From Psychrobacter sp. UBA3962 (GTDB lineage: Bacteria; Pseudomonadota; Gammaproteobacteria; Pseudomonadales; Moraxellaceae), in contig NZ_DGDC01000023.1 of assembly GCF_002385225.1 (NCBI RefSeq), forward strand, positions 1-64,000: a stretch of 64,000 nt of DNA, written 5' to 3'. The notes under the pieces were generated by a model. That model did not search any database and was not told where the DNA came from. It saw only the letters and a program-made list of their open reading frames with translations. Shown piece after piece: positions 8,292-16,556 of the stretch. The translations under genes and the position numbers were made by a program. Every line of letters starts with the position of its first letter. Within the stretch, counting starts at the first letter, position 1.

Positions 8292-9390
8292 ATTCCTACA
8301 GCTAGACGGTCAAGCCCGACCGCGAGGATGTTCTTAGCAGCATTGGTATCTCTATCATGCCATGTGCCACACTCAGCACAAGTCCATCCTCTTATTCGCA
8401 AACCTGCTCTACCTTTCGGGCTACTGTCACTTATTTCAAGGCAGTACGAGCAGGTCTGGGTAGTGTAACTCTCATTTACGATCTCAAGCTGACAACCTGC
8501 ATGCTTGCATTTGTATTCCAGTTGTCGTTTAAGCTCAAACCATCCTGCATCGTATGTTGATTTAGCTAGATTGGTTTTTCTAGTTGTAAATGAGCGAGAT
8601 TTAACATCACCAACCACAATTAAGCTGTTATCTTTAACAAGCTTGGTGGTGAATTTATGAATTAGGTCTAATCTTGTATTTTTAATTTTGGCGTGGATTG
8701 CTTTGACACGCTTTTTATTCTTAGCACGCTGGGCTACTGCTAATTTATTCGCCCACTTTTGCGTTTGCTTAATAGTAAGTTTATCACCCATTGAGGTAGT
8801 AGCAGACTCTTTTAAACCTAAGTCAATACCAACGCTGCCCATACCGCTTGCTTGCTTAGGAAAGTCTTTAACGGTGATACAGGCATACCAACGATTACGA
8901 CTGTCTTGTACTATCCTATCTCTAAGGTATTTATTTGATATAAGCTTAGGTTGTAGCTATCGAATACATCTATGATAAGCTTTTGACCTTTAGATAGCGA
9001 TAGCTGTATGGTTGATTTAAGTGCTTTTTTGCCTGTTTGTCTTGTACTTAGGTATTTGATAGCAGACTTTTTAAAAGGTATCCAGCCCAGTGATTTACGC
9101 TTGGCATCAGGTCTATTAGTACGCCAGTTAAGCTTGGCTTTTTTAAATTGTTTTCGGGCCTTGGCGTGAGTCTCATTGATAGCTTGTAAGGTCTGACTGT
9201 GTAATCCTAAATACTCACCGCTACCTTTGGTGTACTCACTTAAATCATAAGCACTAAAAAACTTACCGGTACGTTTTAGGTGCTCAAAACTTAACGCATT
9301 GACATAGTTCCACACGAAGTTTACCGAACCGCTTAGCTGATTCAGCTCTTTTATGTGCTTGTCTTTAATGCGTAGCTTGAGGGTTTTCAT
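8279..9390 (-). pseudogene. tnpB: TnpB RNA-guided nuclease, broken by one frameshift
   Basis: Two adjacent minus-strand frames join into one TnpB of about 370 residues. The first (9390 to 8911, 159 aa) holds the N-terminal helical/WED part and ends at a TAG after NTLEIG. The second (open upstream, first ATG 8842, to 8279) resumes in the -1 frame with DRIVQDSRNRWYACITV, then RuvC-I VGIDLGLKES, the arginine/lysine helix, the zinc ribbon CSYC...CAEC, and RuvC-III HDRDTNAAKN. A one-base loss (or two-base gain) near 8911-8935 explains the break. RuvC-II reads LIVVGDVKS, with glycine where most TnpB have glutamate; NESYTTQTCS later offers a glutamate at the place usually held by proline. A working protein would need frameshifting. 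Confidence 0.85.
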
Positions 9391-9443
9391 ATGCTTAGTA
9401 TGGCAAGATTAATTTTAATTTACAACCCTTTAACGGCTTCTTA

Positions 9444-9458
9444 CGACAGTGTGTGTCG
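9444..9458 (-). repeat. Left-end hairpin of the tnpB element
   Basis: CGACA and TGTCG pair around a 5-nt loop, 54-68 nt upstream of the tnpB ATG. Position and size fit the left-end recognition hairpin of IS200/IS605 elements. Confidence 0.5.
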
Positions 9459-9466
9459 CCTTATAT

Positions 9467-9498
9467 CCACCCACTTCAGGGCATAGGTATCTACACAA
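9467..9498 (+). repeat. IS4-family terminal inverted repeat, left copy
   Basis: 32 bp, perfect inverse of 10827-10858. The transposase stop codon (9491-9493) lies within it. Confidence 0.92.
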
Positions 9499-10774
9499 AT
9501 TTACTAGCGGCATCAGCGAATTCACGCAGTTTGTCAGGGGGATAATGATTTACCAGTTCGGTAAAATTAAGCCACTGGAACAATCCTGCCATCACAGCAG
9601 GTGCGGTTATTGGTTTGCTCCGTTTCATTTGTCGACCTGAGAGGCGCACTAAAAACAAAGCAAACTCTTGTGACTGTTTATCAGATACTTGCATAATACG
9701 CCACACGAGAGTACAAGCCTGAGAGGCAATTAACAACCGCTTAAAATAAGCGTCTCCACTTTGCTGTAACCAGGACTCTAGCTGAAGTCCTGCACTTTTA
9801 AGCAATTTAAAATAAGATTCTATTTGCCAACGCCAATAATACCACTGACTAATATCTGCACCCTTGACGGACGTCTCTTGCAAGTTACTTAATAAATACC
9901 AAGTCGCTAGCCGTTTATCTTGATCATCATAGATACGACTGACGGTTAATAGTAAAGATAAGGGCTTACCTTTAATCGGTGCTATTCGCTTACCTGTTGC
10001 AGGGTCAATAGCTTGGGGTTTAGCGCTGCGAGTTAATACCACTTTCGCCGTGGCGATATATTGTTTAGCAGCTTTGCCTTTGTAATTGACTTGTCGTTGA
10101 TAGCTAAAATTAAGTTGCCCAGCTATCTGGCTACAGCGCTGGGACTTACCCTCATAACTTAAGTAGGCGCCTGCTTTGACTCGAGTAATAAACTTGTAAT
10201 CATGCGCATCCCATTGGCGCATGTGATAGGCTGAGTCAGCTTCTCTATCGATAATATGAATTAAAGGTTTATCAAATCCTTGCTGCTCTAAATATTCAAT
10301 GCGTGTGGTTAATTCATTAAGATGGGTTTGTTTGGCAGGAGTGTCCTGATAACTACTATGAACGCCATTGGCGGTTACAAGATTCTGAGCAGGCGTTGCT
10401 ATAGGACTGCCATTGATATCACTAACTAAAACGCTTGATTGCAATTCATAACCAACATCTAAGTTATGTGTCATCGCATAGGTGTCTTGTTTGTTGTGAT
10501 GCGTAAGTGACAGACGCGACCAGTCGTGCATTACTAGCCCATAGCATGTGCAGTCCTCTCGACATCCTTGTAAGCTGTTTTCAAGTAACGGCTTACTAAG
10601 CTCTTGATAGCTGATGTTGTCATTATGCACAAATCGCCATAACGCTTGGGTCTGAGCAAAACTGCTTTTAGTATCCATAGTTGCTTTCATACCAGCATGT
10701 AGATAACCGTTTGGGTGAGTGTGATTGCGTACGAGTTGCTGATAACGTTTAATAAGTCTCGTATCTAGCTCCAT
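9491..10774 (-). CDS. IS4-family DDE transposase
   Basis: Intact 427-residue transposase. The catalytic triad is visible: HDWSRL with the first aspartate, HIIDREADS with the second, and the IS4 signature Y-(2)-R-(3)-E-(6)-K in YYWRWQIESYFKLLK. The N-terminus has an IS4-type DNA-binding segment with a conserved cysteine patch (CREDCTC). The reading frame fills the element from repeat to repeat. Mobility is likely since no key residue is missing. Confidence 0.93.
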   Translation of the reverse strand: MELDTRLIKRYQQLVRNHTHPNGYLHAGMKATMDTKSSFAQTQALWRFVHNDNISYQELSKPLLENSLQGCREDCTCYGLVMHDWSRLSLTHHNKQDTYAMTHNLDVGYELQSSVLVSDINGSPIATPAQNLVTANGVHSSYQDTPAKQTHLNELTTRIEYLEQQGFDKPLIHIIDREADSAYHMRQWDAHDYKFITRVKAGAYLSYEGKSQRCSQIAGQLNFSYQRQVNYKGKAAKQYIATAKVVLTRSAKPQAIDPATGKRIAPIKGKPLSLLLTVSRIYDDQDKRLATWYLLSNLQETSVKGADISQWYYWRWQIESYFKLLKSAGLQLESWLQQSGDAYFKRLLIASQACTLVWRIMQVSDKQSQEFALFLVRLSGRQMKRSKPITAPAVMAGLFQWLNFTELVNHYPPDKLREFADAASKFV

Positions 10775-10826
10775 TTTATCTATGCCATACTGGAAGATTC
10801 TATCATTCTTTTTTGCTCTTTTTAAG

Positions 10827-10858
10827 TTGTGTAGATACCTATGCCCTGAAGTGGGTGG
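10827..10858 (-). repeat. IS4-family terminal inverted repeat, right copy
   Basis: 32 bp, perfect inverse of 9467-9498, lying 53 nt upstream of the transposase start. Confidence 0.92.
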
Positions 10859-10983
10859 TTTTACGGTGACTGATGATAAAAAGTGGTTAGAAGATGACTG
10901 TTCATCTTAAATTTATATATGCTGATGGCAAAAAAAGTGATATCTAACTTATCGTATTTCATCATAATATATAAGGTTATCTG

Positions 10984-11634
10984 TTATAGGACAGGCCAGC
11001 TACCTTGCACTAGCTGATGGATATTAGGGGCCCATAACGATAATCCATAACCGATGGCCGCGCCAATCAAGACATCGGTAGGATAATGCAGCCCCAATAC
11101 CATACGTGACAAAGCAACTAACAGTGTAAAAGGAAGCATAATGGGCATTAGCTCAGGAAAATAGCCGCCTAAGGTTGCGGTAAATAACACCGCTTGTAAG
11201 GTATGACCCGAAGGAAAACTAAAAACATCCAGTGGACGCTCCCCTAGCACAATCACTTGATGCACTTGATAAGGTCTGGGACGTACCGTTTTCACTTTCA
11301 ATATTTTATAGATAACCAATCCTAAACAGCTGACCAAAATGACCGTTATTACAGGCACTACGGCCTCCCAGCCTTTAACTATAAAAGCTCCTAGCATCAT
11401 GGCATACCAAAACCAGCCGTCTCCTAATCTACTGATTACCTTAAAAAAAGTTGCAGTAACATAATTGGTGGAATAACGATTAATATGGATACAAAGACTG
11501 GTGTCCCAAGAAACAAATTGATTCACATAGACCGCTAAAACTCGGTTGCGTGACATGAAGGTAAATATAGGGCTAGGCACAACTTCAGGTTTCGACTGAA
11601 TGACCCGCAGTTGCCTCGAAGTATCTGTTTTCAA
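10984..11634 (-). CDS. PAP2-family membrane phosphatase (PgpB/undecaprenyl-PP phosphatase-like)
   Basis: Integral membrane lipid phosphatase; candidate substrates are undecaprenyl diphosphate or phosphatidylglycerol phosphate. The 216-residue protein has the three-part acid phosphatase signature: KVKTVRPRP, FPSGHTLQAV, and SRMVLGLHYPTDVLIG, with both catalytic histidines. Four to five hydrophobic helices are apparent. The IS4 element ends about 125 nt beyond its stop codon, and a lipid-glycan glycosyltransferase lies upstream on the same strand, 267 nt away. The exact substrate cannot be set from sequence. Confidence 0.85.
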   Translation of the reverse strand: MKTDTSRQLRVIQSKPEVVPSPIFTFMSRNRVLAVYVNQFVSWDTSLCIHINRYSTNYVTATFFKVISRLGDGWFWYAMMLGAFIVKGWEAVVPVITVILVSCLGLVIYKILKVKTVRPRPYQVHQVIVLGERPLDVFSFPSGHTLQAVLFTATLGGYFPELMPIMLPFTLLVALSRMVLGLHYPTDVLIGAAIGYGLSLWAPNIHQLVQGSWPVL

Positions 11635-11901
11635 GACTTATCCCCTTATCTAGTAGCTTAATTGGATCAGGCATGATGCTATACCTGATTATGCTAGTAA
11701 TACTGTATACCAACCTCATTTGCTTCAGCCTGTGACCGTTATTATAACAACCGCAGGCAGTATAACTTATTGATATTATTTACTTTACACTTACTATGAC
11801 CCTCGGGTTTGCCTTTATACTATGCTCAATACTGTGATTACTTATACTTTTTTTCCTCTCTTATGCTTCTATTATTAATCCCTCAAATTAAATTAACGGG
11901 A

Positions 11902-13224
11902 CTACTCACTGTGATGGATTGCATCGTAGAACATATTTAACATTTGATCTGCAGGACGTTGCCATGAAAATCCAGCCACACTTTTAGTAGCTTCTACTCC
12001 TTGCTCTTTTAGCACCTGCATTTTAGGTAGGCTCGCGACTTTCTCCATAAATTCTTTTTTATTTCCAAGATTAACTAACACTCCGTTTTTTTCCGTTACT
12101 AAGATGCTAGCCGCTGCATCATCAAACGCATATACCGGCAAACCGCTAGCCATAGCCTCGATCACCACATTGCCAAAGGTTTCTACCTGACTGGCGAACA
12201 CGAAAACATCGGCACTGGCATAGTGCTCTGATAAGGCCTCCCCTGTTTTTGCTCCAGCAAAAATAATGTCCTCTTTGGTGTTCGCTGCCAGTGATTCTAG
12301 GCGTGCTCTATCTGGCCCATCTCCTACTATGACTAACTTAACCACTCGGTGTAATTGCTCTCGCTGTAACAACTTAAAGCTTTCAATAACCAAGTCCACT
12401 CCCTTTTCAGGAGACAAACGGCTAACCATAAGCAACACTGTGTGCTGACTATGCGCTCCCCACTCAGCCCTTAATTTCTCGCTACGGTGTGTAGCATTAA
12501 AGCGCTCTAAGTCCACTCCTCGCCCGACTTCATACAGACGTTTGAAGCCCAATGATTTTAGATCATTGAAGGTTTTTTGACTGGGTACACAAGTGGCCTG
12601 AGACGCATTATGAAACCATTTAAAATAGGCCATCATAGGTCGGGCTAAGACACCCAACCCAAAGTGACGACTAAAGTCATGAAACTGAGTGTGATAGCCG
12701 GTAGTGACTGTAATGTTTAATGCCTTTGCCGCCCACAATGCTGCGAACCCTAAAGGCCCTTCTGTGGCGATGTGCACCACATCAGGCTGCAACTGTTGAA
12801 ATTTATTTTTTATCTTAAAATAGTCCGGCGCTCCAAACTGTAACTCTTTATACTTAGGTATCGACATCCCTTTTACATGAAGGTCATGCTTAATATGCTG
12901 CATCACCTTCAAGTAAGATCCTGAGTCATTAGGCTGTGCAGAATTTGTGGGCTTGATAGGCGTTTGGGTTTCGGTAATAGAGCCAGCTGAATTATGTCTA
13001 GGTTTAGGTCGCAACAAGTTTATTTGGTGTCCTTTTAGATTTAGCTGGTACATCAGCTGCCCCAGACTCATCGCCACGCCATTAACTTCAGGCAGCCAAG
13101 TTTCAGTCACCAATAAAATGTGAAGCAACCTTGCCTTCTTGGCGGGCACACTTCTGTATTGTATACCTCCAATGGCTCCTACATTTGGCCTACTCTCGCC
13201 ATCACTGAAACTTTGCTTTAGCAT
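11902..13224 (-). CDS. Family 4 glycosyltransferase (mannosyl/glucosyltransferase-like)
   Basis: GT-B retaining glycosyltransferase, resembling enzymes that transfer mannose or glucose to diacylglycerol or glycolipids. The 440-residue protein shows an N-terminal acceptor domain (ILLVTETWLPEVNGVAMSL, HIATEGPLGFAALWAAK) and a C-terminal donor domain with VSRLSPEKGVDLVIESF, IVGDGPDRARLE, and the EX7E-type FGNVVIEAMASGLPV. The frame is open to 13281, but the ATG at 13224 has AGGAG 6 nt upstream, so it is the likely start. The downstream PAP2 phosphatase suggests a shared role in membrane lipid or envelope glycan metabolism. Confidence 0.85.
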   Translation of the reverse strand: MLKQSFSDGESRPNVGAIGGIQYRSVPAKKARLLHILLVTETWLPEVNGVAMSLGQLMYQLNLKGHQINLLRPKPRHNSAGSITETQTPIKPTNSAQPNDSGSYLKVMQHIKHDLHVKGMSIPKYKELQFGAPDYFKIKNKFQQLQPDVVHIATEGPLGFAALWAAKALNITVTTGYHTQFHDFSRHFGLGVLARPMMAYFKWFHNASQATCVPSQKTFNDLKSLGFKRLYEVGRGVDLERFNATHRSEKLRAEWGAHSQHTVLLMVSRLSPEKGVDLVIESFKLLQREQLHRVVKLVIVGDGPDRARLESLAANTKEDIIFAGAKTGEALSEHYASADVFVFASQVETFGNVVIEAMASGLPVYAFDDAAASILVTEKNGVLVNLGNKKEFMEKVASLPKMQVLKEQGVEATKSVAGFSWQRPADQMLNMFYDAIHHSE

Positions 13225-13484
13225 GATATCTCCTGCCAACTTTTTGTACCTATTTGTACCTACCGATTTTATAGCTACCAATTTAGATTACTTGTTAACT
13301 TACCTTAAACCCTAAAGCAAAGATTTGACATTTTTATGGCGTTTTAATCACATTTTTGTGACAGCCGCCTTTAAGTCACACTTCTCATTCTCTTCTTGTA
13401 AAATACGGTGTGGCCCTAATGGTGTATAATTAGTCTTATTAATTGCTCACAAAGCCTATAATATTCATTCAAATTGATATCCTT

Positions 13485-13898
13485 ATGACAACTGCAAATA
13501 CTCTATTATTGATTCACGTTGACCCAAGCCAAAGTATTGCTTGGCATGCTTACCGTTATGCCAAAGCGTTCCTGGAAAATTGCTCAAGCAGTGATGAGTC
13601 GTCTCGTTCTAAACTCAATATCTTCTTTTATGGAGAGGCAGCTAATACGGGTAATGCTTTACGTTGGCAAACCGCAGACCGAGCAAACCTCACTCAATTG
13701 TGGAGTCAGCTAAGCCAAGAGCATCAATTAAGATTGCCTGTTTGCGTTAGTACTGCGTTGACGCGTGGCATAACCGATGAGGACAATGCTAAGCGGCATA
13801 AGTTAGAGGGAAATAATTTGGCAACAGGTTTTGAATTAGTAGGTCTAGGCGAGCTTGCCGAACAGTTATCATTGGCACAGAAAGTAGTTACTTTTTAA
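13485..13898 (+). CDS. tusD: Sulfurtransferase complex subunit TusD
   Basis: Accepts persulfide sulfur (from TusA) on a cysteine in the cytoplasmic TusBCD complex and passes it to TusE for 2-thiolation of the tRNA wobble uridine. The 137-residue DsrE-like protein has RLPVCVSTALTRG, where the conserved active cysteine of TusD sits, followed by TDEDNAKRH and a GLGELAEQL C-terminus. A TTG 42 nt upstream is also in frame, but the ATG at 13485 starts the domain at MTTANTLLL. A TATAAT at 13425-13430 may be its -10. First gene of tusDCBE. Confidence 0.92.
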   Translation: MTTANTLLLIHVDPSQSIAWHAYRYAKAFLENCSSSDESSRSKLNIFFYGEAANTGNALRWQTADRANLTQLWSQLSQEHQLRLPVCVSTALTRGITDEDNAKRHKLEGNNLATGFELVGLGELAEQLSLAQKVVTF

Positions 13899-13992
13899 AA
13901 TATTTATTTTGATAATAAAAACAACACTAATATTTAGACCTTAGTGTTTAAAACTTAAGCCCTGATATTTAAAAAATAAAAAAGGATATGCT

Positions 13993-14316
13993 GTGTCTAT
14001 ACTCATTCGTTTAACCACAGGAACAGAACTTGCTACTTATGAGGGCTGCGCTTTGGCCTTGACCTTAGCAAGCTTTGGTCAACAAGTTCAGCTGATGCTT
14101 GGCAGCTCTGTATTTGGTATCTTAATGCAGCCAGAGAGTCGATTGCATGGCATGATTAAATCTTTAGATTTGTACGACATCCCGCCCGCTTGGCTTCCAG
14201 ATGATGTCTTTAGCAGTTGGATATTTGGCATGGTGCCTGAAGAGGTATCTTCGCAAATGGATTTCATACCCGAAGACTTTGATTCTAATCAATTCGATCA
14301 AGTGTTCTCTTTTTAA
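13993..14316 (+). CDS. tusC: Sulfurtransferase complex subunit TusC
   Basis: Structural DsrF-like subunit of the TusBCD complex. The 107-residue protein aligns by eye with TusC over ALALTLASFGQQVQLML and LDLYDIPPAWL, the second being the most conserved TusC string. It starts at GTG, preceded by AAAGGA at 8 nt. Shorter than the Escherichia protein (119 aa), with an acidic tail. It lies 94 nt after tusD and 64 nt before tusB. Confidence 0.87.
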   Translation: MSILIRLTTGTELATYEGCALALTLASFGQQVQLMLGSSVFGILMQPESRLHGMIKSLDLYDIPPAWLPDDVFSSWIFGMVPEEVSSQMDFIPEDFDSNQFDQVFSF

Positions 14317-14380
14317 GCCATTGTTTTATAAGCCCTAATATCTCTATAAGAACCAATACCCAATAAGAAAGAGCTAAGCT

Positions 14381-14728
14381 ATGTCTACTTTATTTCAACT
14401 ACATGCTCCGATGAATACCCTAAAAGCCATGGTCCGAGAGATGGCACCCCTTTGGCATTCTGGAGACAGTATCTTACTATTGGCAGAGACCGTGGCTGCT
14501 CTACCCTGGCTAAAAACATATATTGATGACATCAATTATGATGATGATCTATTATCGCAAATTACTGATATTGCTGCCATTTATGTTTTGAGCGATGATC
14601 TTGCTCAGCTAAACGAGCAAGCTAAAGAAAACTTAAATTTGAGCAAAGTAAGTGTTATTAATGATAAGGAATGGGTACAGCTTACTCAGAGTGTAGACAG
14701 AGTTGTCACCTTAAATTCTACAACTTAA
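14381..14728 (+). CDS. tusB: Sulfurtransferase complex subunit TusB
   Basis: DsrH-like third subunit of TusBCD. The 115-residue protein has FQLHAPMNTLKAM, SGDSILLLAETVAAL and YVLSDDLAQLNEQ, matching the TusB pattern of a short N-terminal strand, a (G)DxxLLL strand, then Y-L-DL. It is longer than the usual 95 residues, and its last codons and stop fall within a 14-bp perfect tandem duplication, so its present C-terminus is recent. Confidence 0.85.
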   Translation: MSTLFQLHAPMNTLKAMVREMAPLWHSGDSILLLAETVAALPWLKTYIDDINYDDDLLSQITDIAAIYVLSDDLAQLNEQAKENLNLSKVSVINDKEWVQLTQSVDRVVTLNSTT

Positions 14729-14738
14729 ATTCTACAAC
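14711..14738 (+). repeat. 14-bp perfect tandem duplication across the tusB stop
   Basis: TTAAATTCTACAAC occurs twice in direct succession (14711-14724, 14725-14738). The tusB stop TAA (14726-14728) is made by the second copy; with one copy the frame would run on toward the tusE start. Confidence 0.9.
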
Positions 14739-14800
14739 TCAAATGATAGTAAGCCGAGCCTTAATTCCTTCTTATAATTTTGTATCGATACGAGTCACCC

Positions 14801-15223
14801 ATGAGCCCATCTTCTACTTTTGATAGCAGCAACACCTCCAATGGCAACCACCCATCAAATACTGAGCTTAATAAAAATTTAGCCACAAAAAGTTTGGAGA
14901 GCCAAGATTTGACATTAGAGTTGGATGAAGAAGGTCATTTACTCGATCATAACCTATGGACGCCTGAAGTGGCTCAGCAGTTGGCCGACACATTGGCCGT
15001 TACATTAACTGACGATCACTATCGTATTTTGCAGCAAGTACGTGCGTTTCATACTGAATTTAATCATCCGCCCTCTACCCGCCCATTGATTAAATATTTG
15101 ATGAAAACATTACCCGAGATGCAAATTAGCAATCAATTACTACAACAGATGTTTAACACCGGTTTGGTTGCCCGCCATGTTAATCGCATCGCAGGCTTAC
15201 CAAAACCGCCAAACTGTTTGTAA
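14801..15223 (+). CDS. tusE: TusE/DsrC-family sulfur carrier
   Basis: Takes persulfide from TusD and delivers it to MnmA on tRNA. The 140-residue protein has the DsrC core DHNLWTPEVAQQLA, LTDDHYRILQQVRAF, PPSTRPLIKYL and the swinging C-terminal arm GLPKPPNCL with the required penultimate cysteine. A 40-residue N-terminal extension rich in S, N and T precedes the core, which is unusual for TusE. ATG 14801 is preferred over an in-frame TTG at 14780. MnmA, the enzyme it serves, is encoded at 52880. Confidence 0.93.
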   Translation: MSPSSTFDSSNTSNGNHPSNTELNKNLATKSLESQDLTLELDEEGHLLDHNLWTPEVAQQLADTLAVTLTDDHYRILQQVRAFHTEFNHPPSTRPLIKYLMKTLPEMQISNQLLQQMFNTGLVARHVNRIAGLPKPPNCL

Positions 15224-15255
15224 ATCTTTTATAGTAATTTATTTAACAATTACCT

Positions 15256-15801
15256 TTATTTAGGGTCATAAGGCGTTAATTCAGTATAACCGGTGCTGCG
15301 ACCTTCATCACCAAAAAAGCCTTGCTGACGCCAAACCTCATACAAACAAATGCTGATACTATTGGCCAAATTCAAACTACGTGAATCAGGCAGCATAGGT
15401 AGCCTTAACCAGTTTTCAGGGCCAATATCTTCTCGGATGTCATCAGCCAGTCCTGCCGTTTCTGAACCAAAAATCAAAGCAATGTCTTGCTGAGAACCAT
15501 CTGACTGGCTTGAACTAAAGTCATAATCATAAAAAGGATGGCTTAGCTTGGTGGTTAGGGCGACCATACGCTCACAACCCGCTTCTTTTAGTGCCTCTTT
15601 TGCCGCTTGCCAGTTTTTATGCACCTTCATCTTAGCGTACTCATGATAATCGAGACCCGCTCGGCGTAACTTCTTGTCTTCTAGGTCAAAACCTAAAGGT
15701 TCAACCAAATGCAATTGTGCCCCTGTATTTGCACATAAGCGAATGGCACTGCCTGTATTATTTGGAATTCTAGGATGCACAAGTACAATGTGAATCGTCA
15801 T
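15256..15801 (-). CDS. trmL: tRNA (cytidine/uridine-34-2'-O)-methyltransferase TrmL
   Basis: SPOUT methyltransferase that methylates the ribose of the wobble base of two leucine tRNAs with SAM. The 181-residue protein has the TrmL pattern: VHPRIPNNTGSAIRLCANTGAQLHLVEPLGF, RRAGLDYHEYA, IFGSETAGL and the knot LRLPMLPDSRSLNLANSISICLYE. It converges on tusE with a 32-nt gap, so two wobble-base modification systems lie side by side. Confidence 0.95.
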   Translation of the reverse strand: MTIHIVLVHPRIPNNTGSAIRLCANTGAQLHLVEPLGFDLEDKKLRRAGLDYHEYAKMKVHKNWQAAKEALKEAGCERMVALTTKLSHPFYDYDFSSSQSDGSQQDIALIFGSETAGLADDIREDIGPENWLRLPMLPDSRSLNLANSISICLYEVWRQQGFFGDEGRSTGYTELTPYDPK

Positions 15802-16099
15802 AAGATTTTGCCCTTAATCAAACTTTCTTAAATATCAATGAGTTTAGATTTCAAATTTACAATTCTATGACAGTTTTAGTTAAATTACACACATTAATAT
15901 GTTGTCGCCTCCCTTCAAATTGATATACTATGTAATTAAGGATGACGCTTATGTTTCTAAGACTTAGTAATTGAACTTAAGTATTTAACCCTAAGTTTTT
16001 TAAGAAGTTTTAAATTACTTTTAGGTTAAAATATAATTTTATCCTTATCACTTGGTGATGAAATTTTAGCATTTTTTTGATTTATATTAAGGACTCAAC
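15802..16099. other. Gene-free interval before the small lipoprotein
   Basis: 298 bp, very AT-rich. It must hold the trmL and lipoprotein promoters. I see no RNA gene; AAGGA lies about 8 nt upstream of the lipoprotein ATG. Confidence 0.5.
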
Positions 16100-16240
16100 A
16101 TGAAAAAGTTAGCTTTTGCATCTTTAACTGCATTAATCGTATTATCTGGTTGTAACACTTTCAAAGGCTTCGGTCAGGACGTGTCTAAAGCAGGTGAAGG
16201 CGTTACTAAAACTGCTGATAAAGTAGAACAAAAAATCTAA
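16100..16240 (+). CDS. Entericidin-family small lipoprotein
   Basis: 46-residue lipoprotein, below usual ORF cut-offs. MKKLAFASLTALIVLSGC gives a signal peptide and an LSGC lipobox. After it comes NTFKGFGQDVSKAGEGVTKTADKVEQKI, which matches the entericidin pattern CNT..G.G.DIS..G.AI. Entericidins are membrane lipoproteins tied to stationary-phase lysis control. Only one such gene is present here, so a toxin-antidote pair as in Escherichia is not seen. Its own promoter region and terminator isolate it. Confidence 0.85.
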   Translation: MKKLAFASLTALIVLSGCNTFKGFGQDVSKAGEGVTKTADKVEQKI

Positions 16241-16353
16241 GCTTTTTTAACTTGGGTTTTTATGCACCCAAAGTTAAAAAGTTTGAAGTTTAAAAGCAGG
16301 TTGGTCAGAAAGATACCACTTTTAAGCTCTACTCTACTTGTGGTGTATAAATG

Positions 16354-16386
16354 AGAGCTCACTTTTAGTGGGCTCTTATTTTTTTA
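16354..16386 (+). terminator. Intrinsic terminator after the entericidin-like gene
   Basis: AGAGC-CACT / AGTG-GCTCT stem with a TTT loop, then TA and a run of Ts. Closer to the stop, 16243-16276 forms a weaker hairpin without a T tail. Confidence 0.75.
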
Positions 16387-16466
16387 TCTTAATATTTTCT
16401 AAGTAATAACAGCACTAAAAAGGCTTTTTATCTGTGACAAATGTTTATTTGGAATATTCTCATAAC

Positions 16467-16494
16467 TTGGCATTCATCTAAAAGTTGTTATAAT
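16467..16494 (+). promoter_or_regulatory. Sigma-70-type promoter of ppa
   Basis: TTGGCA (16467-16472), 16-nt spacer, TATAAT (16489-16494), giving a leader of about 55 nt before the ppa ATG. Confidence 0.65.
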
Positions 16495-16556
16495 CAGCAT
16501 GAAATTTAAAACTATTACAATTCAATGCTCTTTACGAGCTTATAACGGAGAAAAAA

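Larger units (their letters stand above)
8262..9466 (-). mobile_element. IS200/IS605-type (IS1341-like) element with decayed tnpB
   Basis: Element carrying only tnpB, with no tnpA seen. The right end is marked by a 7-bp hairpin (8272-8291) followed on the minus strand by GGAGGTCAAG, whose TCAA resembles the right-end cleavage site of this family; the left end is marked by a 5-bp hairpin at 9444-9458. As expected for this family there are no terminal inverted repeats or target duplication. Exact ends are inferred. It abuts an IS4-family element on one side and the glnE promoter region on the other. Confidence 0.7.
9467..10858 (-). mobile_element. IS4-family insertion sequence, 1392 bp
   Basis: Bounded by 32-bp perfect inverted repeats beginning CCACCCACTTCAGGGCATAG, and carrying one intact transposase. 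I see no direct target duplication: the left flank ends in TTATAT and the right flank begins TTTTACGG. Either the duplication was lost or the neighbouring tnpB element rearranged the junction. The element looks recent: the repeats match perfectly and the gene is intact. Confidence 0.88.

Noticed and set aside
9467..10858. A target-site duplication around the IS4 element
   Set aside because: I compared the outer flanks for 4-12 bp and found no direct repeat.
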